A stretch of DNA of 64,000 bases, taken from Eledone cirrhosa (taxonomy: Eukaryota; Mollusca; Cephalopoda; Octopoda; Eledonidae). The DNA lies in contig OZ024743.1 in the NCBI GenBank assembly GCA_964016885.1, positions 126,382,419-126,446,418 on the forward strand, given 5' to 3'. Below the pieces are notes generated by a model. It ran no database searches. It was not told where the DNA came from and saw nothing but the letters and a program-made list of their open reading frames with translations. A program made the position numbers and the translations under genes. The stretch's first letter is position 1. Every line of letters starts with the position of its first letter. Of this stretch, positions 34,481-46,070 are shown one piece after another.

Positions 34481-34776
34481 CATATATATAATTTTAGTTT
34501 ATTCTTTATCTGGTGAATGTTTCAATTTTCAATTGTTTTTTTCACAGTTTATGTAAAAAATATAATATAATGCTTACAAAACGAAAACAAACAAATATAA
34601 TATATACAAAGGAAAGGGAAAGGTAAATTACATTTCATAATATCAGCTATTAAAAACTTTAGAAATAAAGGTATTGGGGTATCATTTATTCACAATTGTA
34701 GAAATAACATTACAAGTTGTTCACAAAGTACAGTCCATCTAACGGGGCTTGCAAACTGTCCGTTTACCAAATTTTA

Positions 34777-34912
34777 CTCATAAGACATGCATGAGTCGAC
34801 CCGAGGCTATTGTAAATGACAACTGATCAAGATGTCACACATTGGGATCAAACCCACGATTAAATGATTGCGAGGCAGACAACTTAACCATTCGGTCATA
34901 TAGCGTCCGCGT
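34777..34912 (-). mobile_element. tRNA-like SINE remnant, minus strand
   Basis: 'gggatcaaacccacgatta' (B box on the minus strand) and 'gaggcagacaacttaaccat' (A box) with an anticodon-arm-like segment between them; the body has the 'cccgaggctattgtaaatg' block of family C. Confidence 0.65.
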
Positions 34913-35430
34913 AAGTTTTCAGTGAATATATTAGTGTTGGATTTTAGGATTCTGATGAGTCAGTGGTTTTGAAAATAAAAGGCAACGCCAGTTGATGTTT
35001 GTGGAAATAGACTTAGTAAGTATTCAAAATATCAAATGGGTTAGTTGTGGAAAGATGAAAGTTGTCAATACACTTGATAAAATCTATTTTCAAATCCTTG
35101 CATGATCAGTTGCATATGTGGTTTATCATATATGAATAATGATTGCTAAATGTCTCTGGGGAAAGTATATTTATAAGCACTTTAGGGATGAGTGGGTATT
35201 AGCATACGTAAATTGGTGGTTATCATACATTATAAACAAAAATATTGAAATTTCAGTTGCCGCAAGTCAGGTAACAAAAACAATGTTTTCAATATCAAAC
35301 CCATCTCACTGCTAAGTTTCGACTTTAGATAACTTCAGAGGTTATCTAACACCAGAACTTCGAAATCCTTGCTATCCTTTTCTTGATATGTATTGAGGGC
35401 TTGTTTACTTCATGTTTGACAGATTGTATA

Positions 35431-35590
35431 TACCGCGAATTGGCAGAGTCGCTTGAACTTCGGATAATTCTTTGCAAGATTCGTTCCGGCTCTCTGCACT
35501 CTAGAGTTCAAATGTTGTCATGGTCAATAAAAAAAAGTACCAGTCCAGTAGTGGAGTCGATTCTTCCACTATATTTCTTTCTCACATCCA
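35431..35590 (+). mobile_element. Family A SINE, plus strand, strongly decayed
   Basis: 'gcgaattggcagagtcgctt', 'ctagagttcaaatgttg', 'aaagtaccagtccagtag' and 'agtcgattcttccac' keep the family A order. Confidence 0.65.
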
Positions 35591-35599
35591 CTCTCTATC

Positions 35600-36410
35600 C
35601 TTCTCTAAAAAAAAGAAAGATAGGCCCTGCCATGTTCAAAGTGTCCAAGACACGCCATATGTCATCACGGCGCCCTACAGCGCTACTACGAATTACAGAT
35701 ACATACATACCTATACGTTTTCACATAAACACAACCCCTTCAATATGTTTCCTATATCAAAAGTCTTCCTCAAATTTAAAAACCTATTTTTAGAAGAATC
35801 TTCCATTTGGAATTAACTAAGGTGTAAGAAAATTACTTTTAAATAAATAAATTAACACTGAATATATTAACTTATTTCTTCAGAGTTAACATTCGCAACT
35901 TTTGATTAAGACAAGATTCCACCAGAGATCCTTTTTTTTTTTTCTTTTTCAATCAGTTTGTTTTACATGTTCTCGTTTTTAATACACAAGCACAACATTC
36001 GTAATTCCTCACCAATATCTATTCAATAGATTATGAATAATAATTTTATAACCGGTTGCCACTCACATTTTTACGTAGCTATTCTTTTTATAAAGTTGTG
36101 TATATTTCGTGACATCATAAAGCTATCTAAGATGGTGTGCAAAACTTCATACAGTGGTTAAGTCTCGTATGGGCAAATATAGAGCTTCTCTCTAGATTGA
36201 TACCCAACGACAATGGACACATCGTAATCTTACATGAACCATTTATAACTAGAAGACAACATTGCATGACTTCTTTAAAGTGATCTATATTGAAACATTT
36301 CTTCACTAAACTTTGTACGAAAAGAAGTTTAATATTACAAACCTGAGAGTGTCAAATAATAAACAGGAAATTTTGTAACCGTGCAATATTTGCATATTTT
36401 ATGTTTCAAC
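35600..36410. other. Unrecognised sequence
   Basis: AT-rich; no feature recognised. Confidence 0.4.
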
Positions 36411-36413
36411 TTG

Positions 36414-36606
36414 ATAATTGTTTCTACTTTAGGCACAGGGCCAGCAATTTGAATGGGGGGGGGTCGATTAAATCGACCCCAGTACACACTGGTACTTTAT
36501 TTTATCGACTCCGTAAGGATGAAAGGCAAAGCGAACCTCGACGGGATTTGAACTCAGAACGTAAAGGACCGTAACTCTGTTACAAAGCATGTTGTCCGAC
36601 GCTCTA
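36414..36606 (-). mobile_element. Family A SINE, full length
   Basis: 'ataattgtttctactttagg', a G run, 'gattaaatcgaccccagtac', 'tattttatcgactccgtaa', 'gggatttgaactcagaacg' and 'tgttgtccgacgctcta'. Confidence 0.9.
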
Positions 36607-36700
36607 GAGCTCAAAGGAGCCCTAGTAATGAGACTATGAGGTTAAACATGTATAAGACGACTTTACAATTTGCGCGGGGAGTTAAAACGATCAGCAATTA

Positions 36701-36812
36701 TTTACGGGGTTGATAAAATAAAGCACCAGTAATGCACTGAGGTCGATTTAATCGACATTCCCCACCCCTTCAAACTGCTGGCCTTGTGCCTATAGTAGAA
36801 ACAATTATTATA
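36701..36812 (+). mobile_element. Family A SINE, 3' part, plus strand
   Basis: 'tacggggttgataaaataaa', 'gcaccagtaatgcactgag', 'cgatttaatcgacattccc' and 'gtgcctatagtagaaacaat'. The head is absent. Confidence 0.9.
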
Positions 36813-36989
36813 GGGGGAATAAATAGATAGATGTTGCAATGTTTTAAGGAAATGAATAAATAATATATTTTATTTAACAAGCAAACCTTTGAACAATATC
36901 TAAACATAAACATATACGGATGTCGCGGTAAACGTGAGGATCACCGCTTCCGTTGACGAACGGAATAAAATCTTAAAATATCAACTAAC

Positions 36990-37210
36990 TGTTTTTTCCA
37001 GCCTGTGGTGTTCGAGACGTTTGGTGCAGCTGAGCCACTGACAACGAAGTTCTTGTCATCGTTAGCCTTACCAAAGTGTCAGATGATGACCGTGAGGGTG
37101 CTTGGTTGTTTCAGCGCCTTAGCCTCGCCATCACCCGCGGTAATGCTGCGAGCATGTTGGCTTGCCTCAAAACCTTTCGATGGCTCTTGTGGATGTGTGA
37201 CCGATTAACA
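36990..37210 (+). other. Unidentified coding-like segment
   Basis: A pocket of higher GC follows 'gttttttccag', which looks like a splice acceptor. Two frames are of note. One is open from 37005 to 37208 (67 codons). The other contains VIVSLTKVSDDDREGAWLFQ and RLSLAITRGNAASMLACLK, which reads like protein-coding sequence and then stops in 37.2 kb. I do not recognise the family. It could be an exon, a retroelement ORF1 piece or chance. Upstream and downstream are SINEs. Confidence 0.35.
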
Positions 37211-37315
37211 CACTTAGTGTTGAATTTATGGTTTCTTTTTGTTTGATTTTATTTTTTCTCTTGTTTTGATCATATATTTTTGAGCATTATATTTATAAAT
37301 TTCCTAACAACAATG

Positions 37316-37497
37316 AATTGTATCGGTAAAGCGTCAGACACCGTGCTTTGCTGCATAGAGTTATGGCTCTTTACTCTGCGTTTTAATCCCGTCAAAATTA
37401 ACTTAGCCTTTCATCCTTACTGGGTCGATAAAATAAAGCACCAGTAATGCACTGGAATAATTGCTGGCCTTGTGCCAAAAGTAGAAACGATTATTAT
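37316..37497 (+). mobile_element. Family A SINE, plus strand
   Basis: 'gtatcggtaaagcgtcagac', 'gcgttttaatcccgtcaaaa', 'gcaccagtaatgcactgga' and 'ccaaaagtagaaacgatta'. Confidence 0.9.
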
Positions 37498-37550
37498 GTT
37501 TATATTTTCATTCTGTAAAAAGTATTCATTAAGTATTATATATATTGTCT

Positions 37551-37610
37551 AAAGTACCAGTAATGCACTGGGTAATTGCTGGCCTTGTGCCTAAAGTAGA
37601 AACAATTATA
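37551..37610 (+). mobile_element. Family A SINE, 3' end only
   Basis: 60 bp: 'aaagtaccagtaatgcactg' to 'gtagaaacaattata'. A strongly 5'-truncated insertion. Confidence 0.85.
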
Positions 37611-37954
37611 TATATTGTGTCTATACTATATTTTCATTCTGTAAGCATTGGTGATAATAAATGATGTTTAACATAGATTCAAACAGACTGATATCAAATT
37701 CGCCGGAAATACTTTGAAAGAGTTATTTGTAGAGAGACTTATTCTCAGTATAAAAAAGCGAACATACACAAAGAAAAATTCTCAGAAATATATAACTTAC
37801 TATCGACAAAATTTTCCTTCAATCAACTAAATCCAAGACACCATCAATAACATGAACCCACTACCATAACAAACATCACAACCATCTTTTCTTTTATTGT
37901 CACGAAGCCATCAGATAAAGAAATAAAAAAAAGGGGGAGAAATGTGTTCGAGAA

Positions 37955-39400
37955 TTTATATAAAAACCGGACGCATGAAAAATATTATAGTATACACATA
38001 CGTAATAAAGTTCTCAAAGGGGATGACATCCACCAAAGGCTAATAGGGGAACTTCACATATTCAGGATTAAACTGACTATCAAAGATAAGGCCCTCTTCC
38101 AGTTGTATTCTTCGCCCTACTGGCACACGCTAATAGTAGGCCCATTTACTCAGACCATGGTCATCGCTTTCACCCATCTTTCGACAAATTTACTGGAGGG
38201 AAGCACCGTCATCTCTCTCTCTCTCTTTCTCTTTCTTTCTCTCTTTCTCTCTCTCCGAGTGAAACTTGTAATCGTTTCTCATAGCTTCTAGAGCAGGGGC
38301 TCCCAAAGTGGTTGATGGGGTTACTCTGAGGGGAAGATCTACTGAACTGTTTTGTTCAAAACCTGACTTTTGTATAAGAAATGAAAAGATAATACAATTT
38401 TAGAACTCGCTTATACAAGTTTCTGATATTTATATAATTAGTCTATTTCTGTTTATTGATTGATTGATTTTCGTGCCTGCTTGGATTAGGGGTCAATGAT
38501 TTTATAGCGGGATCTGTGGTCTAAAATGTTTTGAGATTCCTGCGCTAAATAGAGGAAATCTGTCTACCAAAGGAAGATAGTAGAGCAATCTTCAAGATTG
38601 GATTCGACCGATATTCGGCTCTGTCATACGCGTGACAACAACTGTTGTGACAAAACTCTAACTTAGCGAAACTTACAAATTGAACGAGGAGTGCGGAATG
38701 ATTTCATCAGTTTGCGTACATCTCGGACAGGCTTGGGTAACAGCATTTCTGTGTCTGTAGAATTTATTTCGAGAGTGTAATACTGCCAGGCCGTGGATTT
38801 TTTTAGAAGTTATCCATAGACCCTAGACTGAAAGTCAGAACCGGATTAAGTCCGTGTTTTTACCAATACCTTAAAATGGTGCTCCCCTTCCCTTGACCCT
38901 CTAAGCATATACTTATATTGGCTAATGGTTAATCCCGCCATGCCAAAAGTTCTCCTGGACAAACCAATCGTTTCTCGTTGATGGCCAGAATTTTCCCCGT
39001 AACGTTGTCAGTTATCTCCATCGTTACTCCGCTATAGAATGATTGCTAACGTGGAAGTACCACCTGTAGAATGCTTTAATATAAGGCGGGGAAAGCACGG
39101 CAACATTCAAGATGCCAAGTGCCCATTTTTTATCTTTGCTTGACCGCCAAAGACCGAGATGGAAAGCATATTTGACAAAGAGCAACTACACCTTCTCACC
39201 ATCCAGGAATCTCTGCAGATGCTGCAGCTTCAGTGTATTCCTACACTTCATAAGGCACAGAATACCCAATCCTCCGTGCAGAGCGTGTTGGCAGCTGATA
39301 ACTCGTCTGGGCAATGAGAAGCATCCCGTTCACAGAAGTGAAAGAGCAGACGCTCCGATATGGTTAAACAAGAAATTGACGCAAAGCTCGATGGTCAGGA
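37955..39400 (-). pseudogene. LINE-3X C-terminal region with zf-RVT, interrupted
   Basis: Minus-strand reading gives GGLGILCLMKCRNTLKLQ, LQRFLDGEKV and, further down, sequence homologous to 53405-52515 (YRHR, CPRC-type zinc motif region, KIRVERQ-type end), but full of stops. The order is RT thumb remnant, spacer, zf-RVT-like region and 3' end, so only the last third of a LINE survives. Shared nucleotide blocks with 52.5-53.4 kb include 'tctcggacaggct.gg', 'actgccaggcc' and 'agttatccatagaccct'. A hAT-like element sits inside at 38294-38545. The start of the element lies beyond about 39400 and is not recognisable. Confidence 0.75.
38294..38545. mobile_element. Candidate hAT-like insertion in LINE-3X
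   Basis: Left edge 'caggggctcccaaagtgg', right edge '...ttttgagattcctg', an imperfect inverted pair of the CAGGGNNTCxCAAA type seen in hAT elements. The LINE-3X homology stops at about 38290 and resumes at about 38555. No clear 8-bp duplication. Confidence 0.5.
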
Positions 39401-39599
39401 GGTAACATATAAAGGGATAAGGTGTACTGTAAATTCACCTGCACAGATTCTGATTTGTACATTACCTGGTGTCAACAAAGGTAGAACTACGGGTTCATTA
39501 ACTTGCTGAATAGACAAACTGCCTGGGAAGGAATCCATTGGAAAATTCGTTATGAAAAGTATAGCAAACAACCGCATACGGTATACTTTTCACAATACA

Positions 39600-39795
39600 T
39601 CTCATAAAGGCGCGTGACCAAAGAGTTAGGGTGTTGTCTCGCGATCGTAATGTTGTGGGTTCAATTCCTGGATTACGCGGTGCGTTGTATTTTTGAGCAA
39701 AACAATTTATTTTACATTGCTCCAGTGTACTCAGCTGAAAATGAGTACCAGGAGCAGTGGGGGGAAGGGGGTTAATCCCGTGTAGATTGGTGTCC
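39600..39795 (+). mobile_element. tRNA-derived SINE, family B head with different 3' end
   Basis: Head 'aaggcgcgtgaccaaagag' with B box 'gtgggttcaattcctgg', then 'ttgagcaaaacaatttattt' and 'tgctccagtgtactcagctg', the family B body. It ends in 'gggaagggggttaatcccgt' instead of the shared LINE tail. Confidence 0.7.
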
Positions 39796-39839
39796 CATTG
39801 AGGCAGCGTCGGATTTACCATTTTGTACTTAGGTGTGCT

Positions 39840-40260
39840 TAAGCACAAGGCCCAGTTGGCCGAGGCGGAAGAGCATCTTCCTGCCCCAAAAATGTTTTAC
39901 CTCCTTCGGTGTCCAAGTAAGGGGTCTCATAACATAACTTACACAGGGCCTCATTTGTCCTTAATCCTGCACTGCATCCGTGAGAGTGTCTTGTACATTG
40001 TCTCTTATCGTCAATGAACCTAGAGCATGCTGCTCCAGCCTGATGAACATCCAAGCTCGAGACAGACTTTAACCTTTTTTTTTTTGTGTGTGTGAAAAGG
40101 TTGAGATCCACTGACCTAGGCTTTTAAATTATGATATAATAGATTGCAAATAGTCTTCCTATGTTTTAGCCGAATAATCTCAAACTTCATATTTATAAAA
40201 GTAATATTGACAGTTTTACATTCAACCACTGTTTCTATGAAGGCCAGTGTCTCAATTATG
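39840..40260. other. Unrecognised sequence
   Basis: No frame or repeat recognised; one T run at 40077-40086. Confidence 0.4.
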
Positions 40261-40311
40261 GATGTATGTGTGTGTGTGTTTATATATATAATATATATAT
40301 TCATACATACA

Positions 40312-40408
40312 CAGTGTCCCCCAAAATGTATACACACTTCAACATCATTCTGATAAATATTGCCTGTACAGGTAATCAAAGTGTGTATACATTTTTGGGG
40401 ACACCCTG
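40312..40408. mobile_element. Small MITE (97 bp), mariner-type ends
   Basis: Left 'cagtgtcccccaaaatgtat', right 'atacatttttggggacaccctg'. Termini are inverted over about 27 bp with few mismatches; the interior is about 45 bp. It sits in a TA/CA microsatellite, so the target-site duplication cannot be read cleanly. The CAGGGTGTCCCC-type terminus is common in Tc1/mariner-related MITEs. Confidence 0.8.
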
Positions 40409-40723
40409 TGTATATATATATATATATTATGTTGCACATATAGAGGAAGGCATGTGCATGTGGTGGGGTTAATCCGTAGATGTTCACATATTCCATGCAT
40501 AAAATACAGGGATAGGTCCACTTTAAAACGTACGTTATTTCATTGAATTAGGCACGACTGTGTTCAGGTATATTCTACGTGATGTAAAAATTAATTTTCG
40601 TGTTTACATTAGTCTGACTGGCCGGGGATGCTTTGATGAATGAATGAGTCCGCTCCTGTGTGAATGTTATCAGTTTTCATATACACTTATATATGTGTAT
40701 GTCAAAGTATGTATATACATACA

Positions 40724-40826
40724 CACGCACGCACACACACACACACAAGCATATATGTGTGTATATGATTATAAATATACATATATATTCTCACACACAC
40801 ACACACATATATACATATATATATAT

Positions 40827-40875
<49 letters not shown>

Positions 40876-40892
40876 CATATATATATATATAT

Positions 40893-40970
<78 letters not shown>

Positions 40971-40981
40971 TCTCTCTCTCT

Positions 40982-41064
<83 letters not shown>

Positions 41065-41073
41065 TCTCTCTCT

Positions 41074-41121
<48 letters not shown>

Positions 41122-41150
41122 GATATAGATATATATATAGAGAGAGATAT
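40724..41150. repeat. Higher-order compound microsatellite (CA)n(TA)n(TC)n
   Basis: A module of CA run, TA run, then TTCTCTCTC is repeated four times and a final CA/TA block closes the array. Module length grows from about 70 to about 100 bp along the array. Frames on both strands are open but low-complexity only. Confidence 0.95.
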
Positions 41151-41580
41151 ATGAAATTTACTATATATCTAACTCTAGTCTCTATCTAGTTATTTGTGTA
41201 CCTACTTTATCTATTCTGCCTGATGTCAATTTATCTGTATCTGTGCTTAAAGCTATGTATATATGCGTGTATGTGACAGTAACTATATATAGCATTTCTT
41301 GTGTTTAGAAAACCTATTACTATTATATACTATTAATGCCATTCCTGTTCCTATAGACCACATACTGTTGATATCCAATATGGTTATCAATACCATTGCT
41401 TTGATCTATGTGCAACGATCGGTGAAAAATATATTTATAATAACAATTCCTTAATCCTTTTGTCATTTCGTCATGTGCTTTTTCCGTGCTCTAAAATGTT
41501 GGTAATCTTTATCACTTCAAGAAACACAGCAGCATTTCACAAGAGCCACACGCATGAGTGTATGTATGTGCGTGCATGCA
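41151..41580. other. Unrecognised AT-rich sequence
   Basis: Nothing recognised. Confidence 0.4.
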
Positions 41581-41588
41581 CACATGTG

Positions 41589-41705
<117 letters not shown>

Positions 41706-42049
41706 TTATACATGCATCTATAGGTATGTGTGTGTGTATATACATTTTACATTTCCTGTCCGTTGCAGCTAGGGAATATATAAAGTGTGTGTGTGTGTAT
41801 ATTATATATATATTGTGCTTCTGTATATATGTATGAGTATATATGTGTGTGTGTGTGCAGTGCGCTGGGTTTTTTAATATGTTTTAAACGTTGTTTTATG
41901 CTAGAAGATAAACGACATGAAAAAATTATACAGCAAGTGAACATAAAATAACAAAAACAAAATAACATAACAGTAATTTTAACAGCAGCAGCTGCCATAA
42001 CAATAATAGCAACAACAACAGTAGCAGCAATCATTAAATGGACATCAAG

Positions 42050-42310
42050 TTTAAGAAGGGTGTTTACATACTCAATATAGGCCAACTAGCCAACTGGCTT
42101 AGTTCTACAGCCACTTGGGCATCGCAGCGGAATTCATCCAAGCGATCAGTCCGTGTGGACATGGTTCGGGCGGCGGCACTAGTGGCCATCCAATTGATCT
42201 CTGCTTCATACAGGCGAATGAATGAACCGAACCGAATGCCTGGCTCCTTTTGCCGATAATGGTGATAGTGATAATAGTGGTGGGTGGTAGTCCGTCAGTT
42301 AGCTAGGCTG
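42050..42310. other. GC-richer unique pocket
   Basis: Locally higher GC with many CpG and a plus-strand open frame (42038-42259, 73 codons) lacking recognisable motifs. It could be a promoter or first exon; no TATA box or splice donor stands out. Confidence 0.3.
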
Positions 42311-42385
42311 TGCAGTCAAATAGCTTCAGTCCATTGCAAACGCATCAATCCTTTCTCTTCGCTGTAAATACCAGAACTCGTAAAC

Positions 42386-42387
<2 letters not shown>

Positions 42388-42422
<35 letters not shown>
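42388..42422. repeat. (TG)n microsatellite
   Basis: About 16 GT units followed by an (AT)n run at 42439-42458. Confidence 0.9.
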
Positions 42423-42423
<1 letters not shown>

Positions 42424-42719
42424 TATTTGTATATGTCAATATATATATATATATATATGCACGCGCAAAAAGCTGCGGTGGACACAGAGTGATGAGGTGG
42501 TAGTGTGTTCTTGGCGTTATTGTTGATATCAATGGATGAATGGTTTGCTATTGTTGAAGATATTTAAAGTCCAGGCCTCTTGTCGATCAGACACTTCTGT
42601 TTATATTTCGTTATTATTATTCAGCTTAACGTAAAGAGAATAGGAAGCATAATATCCACCTGTCTGGCTTTCCCCAATACATTTTCCGTTCACTCATTCT
42701 TTCTCCATCTGAATTTCTC

Positions 42720-42810
42720 TCCCTCGTTTCTCTCTCTCTCGCTTTCTCTCTCTCTCTCTCGCTTTCTCTCTCTCTCTCTCTCTCTCTCATACACACACAC
42801 ATACATACAT

Positions 42811-42905
<95 letters not shown>

Positions 42906-42908
42906 CAC
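42720..42908. repeat. (CT)n then (AC)n microsatellite
   Basis: A 70-bp CT-rich block, a short ACATAC stretch, and about 45 AC units. The pyrimidine-rich strand continues into a C/T-rich region to about 43220. Confidence 0.95.
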
Positions 42909-43595
42909 ACAAAAATATATACCCTCCCACTATGTCACTTCTTTGTCCATTCTTCTCTCGCTTCCTGCACGTCTTTTTATTCTCATCGTTCTTTTCTTTT
43001 CTCCATTCCGTTTTAAAAGACTTCAATTATCTTTATATATTAGTCTTTCACTTCTACTTTCACGCTTCCTTTATTCCCCTCCCCCTTACTCTGACATTGT
43101 GTTACTTCTCCCACCCACCCTGTTTAATCCTTCTCTCGTCGTTTGTTCTCTCAATTTCTTATTTCCTCCGCACACACCTCTCTCTCTCTCTGTCTCTCTC
43201 TGTCTCTCTCTCTCCCACACACTATTATAAATCGAACGAAATGGCACACAGATTTATATGTACACACGTAATATATATTTGTTGTAGTTGTTTCATATAC
43301 ATGTTTAACCTTCTTGCTACCTTCTCGTTACTAAACCTCTTTTGATCTCTATTAATTAGAAACTGGAGATATGCAAGCATACACGGCCACAACATTTATT
43401 AAGGATTGTTCGTTTAGTGTCATGTACAATTTGGGTGAGGAGTGAAAAGTCTAACGTTTCTGATCCTTGCCCTTCAATCATGAGCTGTAAATTGACCAAC
43501 AACTACTGTATTTTTCGGTGTATAAGACGAATTTTTAACTCTAGATATTCGACATAAGAAATCTGTCTGTGTCCTAATTACTGAAGATATGAATA

Positions 43596-43780
43596 TAATT
43601 GTTTCTACTTTTGGCACAAGGCCAGCAATCATTCCAGTGCATTACTGGTACTTTATTTTATCGACCCCGTAAGGATGAAAGGCAAAGTTAACCTCGGCGG
43701 GATTTGAACTCAGATCGTAAAGGCCCGTAACTTCATGCTGCAAACCATGGCGTCCGACCCTCTAACGATACTGCCAATTC
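43596..43780 (-). mobile_element. Family A SINE, full length
   Basis: 'aattgtttctacttttggca', 'gcattactggtactttattt', 'gggatttgaactcagatcg' and 'taacgatactgccaattc'. Confidence 0.92.
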
Positions 43781-44149
43781 AAGGTCCAGGGTTTATTTTA
43801 AGGAAATTTTAGAGCAGCACGTATTTTTGAGGCAGTTGCCATGGCCCAGTGTTTGATGTTCTCTGACTCTGAGAAGCATTTGTAATGGATATTTTAGCAT
43901 TTTGACAGTTTTAAGTACTTTAGCCTTCATTTAAGTATTTGACACAAAATGTAAACTCAGTGTACAAACTTAAATTTAGAACTACAACTCAATGTACAAA
44001 CTTAAATTTAGTCTAACCCATGCTAGCGTGGAAGATGTTAAAATAATCACTGACAAGGTTAGAAATTTGGGAGGCAGGGGAAGAAATCGATCAACAAGAC
44101 CCCAGATCTTAGTTGCTTATCGAGTGGGTGGAACTTGTCAAATTGGTTC

Positions 44150-44335
44150 AAGGAAACACTGTTGCCATTGGTCTTTCCATTACTGATACTATCTACCGGT
44201 TGCAACTCCTGGCAGAAAGAACAACGTGAAATAAAGTGTCTTGCTGAAGGACATAACACATTGTCCACTCTAGGAATCAAACTCGCAACCTCACAATTTC
44301 TCAACCAATTCTCTAACCTCTAAGCCACACTTAGG
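44150..44335 (-). mobile_element. Family B SINE, partial, minus strand
   Basis: 'gaaataaagtgtcttgctga', 'ggaatcaaactcgcaacctc' (B box) and 'ttctctaacctctaagccac' (A box). Body and tail are missing or rearranged; 'tctaacccatgctagcgtgg' at 44013-44033 on the opposite strand is a stray tail piece. Confidence 0.7.
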
Positions 44336-44337
44336 TA

Positions 44338-44405
44338 GTGTAAAGTCAATTAAATTAATCCCAGTACTTGACTGGTACTTTAGTTTATCAGCCATAGGTA
44401 TTGTA
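44338..44405 (-). mobile_element. Family A SINE, internal fragment
   Basis: 'gtcaattaaattaatcccag' and 'gactggtactttagtttatc'. Confidence 0.65.
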
Positions 44406-45129
44406 GTTATTGATAAGAAGAAAGTGTGTGCCTGGTAATTGATGTAGCTTAGACATTTCTTACTAGAGTTTAGAATAAAAGGAGAAAGAAAAAGTGAAAA
44501 TCTTACACTGACCTGAAATATGAAATCTTCAAGGGTCTGAAAAAAAGAAGTTGCCATTTGTCATTGGAGTCCTGGAAACAGTGACAAATAATTTGAAAGT
44601 CAACATTGGATAGCTAATCCTGAATCTGGGAATGGATGTGGTGCAAAAAAGTTGTTTAATTGAAGCAACAAGAATTATCCGAAAAATCCTTGACACAAAG
44701 TGAGGACAGTTATGGTTAAAGTGTTCAAATTTAAACTTAAACTTTGGACGGAAATCTCATCATTACATGAGAGATAATGTTAGATTTCCTTTGTTAAATA
44801 ATCGTCTTTTATTAAGTTGAAAGTTATTGCACTAAACCTCTCATAATTGTTGATTTTTTTTGATAATCAAAATACAAAGGCAGTATATTCTTGTTAGAAA
44901 TATGGTCGGAAAAGGGTTAAATGCCTAAGACAAGAGCCCCTACAACTCCAATAGGAGTTCAGGGACTCTGCATGCAATACGAATATTGATATTTTTCTTC
45001 GAAATATGGGTTGTATCTCATATATACGTTTTTTATCATTTTATCCTGTCCATTGAAGAGCAAAAATTTAAAATGTTAGGCTCCTCAATGTTCCTTCTAT
45101 CATCATCACCACCACCACCACCCCTTTTG

Positions 45130-45545
45130 TAGCTATTTTTTCTTACTGACATAGGTTGGATGGCTCTTTTCCAGTACATCCTCCCTCCAATTGTGTACCT
45201 ATTTGAGGTTTAATGTTTTGAGATCCATTCTCTCCATTACTTCATTACTTCCAAGGTTTTCCTTGGTCTTCTTCTACTACAGCTTCCATCCACTTAGAAC
45301 AAACCAATGATCATCACCCATACACATCACATGGTTATACTTGCACGGTCTCTCTTGCACACTACATTTAATTCTTCTTATACTCATTTCTCCTAGCTCA
45401 TCAATACCCTGTTCATGCATATTAATATCACACATCCATTGAAGCATGCTCGCTTCATTTCTCTCCAACCATTGCATATCCTCTGCATTTCCTGTCCATG
45501 TTTCACATTCATGCAATATCACACTTTGCATACATGAATTACATA
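45130..45545 (-). pseudogene. LINE-1X C-terminal fragment, decayed
   Basis: Minus-strand frame 45531-45277 reads ILHECETW, QWLERNEASMLQWMCDIN, IDELGEMSIRRIKCSVQER and YNHVMCMGDD, equivalent to HGSETW, LERNEACMLRWMC, IRGIKCCVQER and YGHVMRM of the LINE at 19.2-21.8 kb. Beyond the stop, toward 45130, only traces of the last basic region remain ('ggttttccttggtcttc' is the antisense of the RPRKTW-like block). The RT domain is absent, so this is a 5'-truncated insertion of a few hundred bases. Divergence is high, so it is older than the 19-kb copy. Confidence 0.8.
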
Positions 45546-45638
45546 GTCACCCATAGTAATCAATGTGTGCAAAAATATGTTGTGCAATTTTTTTATCTTT
45601 ACTGTGACAAAAGTGTGTGTGTTCTCAGTGAATGATAA

Positions 45639-45828
45639 TAATAATTGTTTCTACTTTTGGCACAAGGCCAGCAATTACCCAGTGCATTACTGGTACTTTA
45701 TTTTATTGACCCCGTAAGGATGAAAGGCAAAGCTAACCTCGGCGGGATTTGAACTCAGAATTGCAAGGACCGTAACTCTATGCGTCAAAGATGGTGTCCG
45801 ACCCCCTACCAATACTGCCAATCCACCG
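45639..45828 (-). mobile_element. Family A SINE, short subtype
   Basis: Complete, from 'ataattgtttctacttttgg' to 'ctaccaatactgccaatcca'. Confidence 0.92.
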
Positions 45829-45831
45829 CCC

Positions 45832-46055
45832 AATAATAATGGTTTCTGATTTAGGCACAAGGCCAACAATTTCAAGGGAGAGGAAAGTCGATTAAATCGA
45901 CTCCAATGCATTACTGGTACTTTATTTTATCGACTCCATAAGGATGAAAGGCAAAGCTAACCGCAATGGGATTTTAACTTAGAACGTACAGGGCCGTAAC
46001 TCTATGCTGCAAAGCATGGTTTCTGATGCTCTACCAATTCTGCCAATCCTCTGCC
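45832..46055 (-). mobile_element. Family A SINE, long subtype
   Basis: 'aatggtttctgatttaggca', 'gattaaatcgactccaatgc' and 'gctctaccaattctgccaat'. It directly follows the previous copy in the same orientation. Confidence 0.9.
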
Positions 46056-46070
46056 CTATCATTATTATTA

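Noticed and set aside
40644..41189. Long Thr/His/Tyr/Ile and Cys/Val/Arg/Glu frames
   Set aside because: Pure translation of CA, TA and TC dinucleotide runs; no gene features.
43504..43565. DNA-transposon terminus 'tgtatttttcggtgtataag'
   Set aside because: The phrase resembles a known kind of terminus, but I could not find the opposite end within the window.
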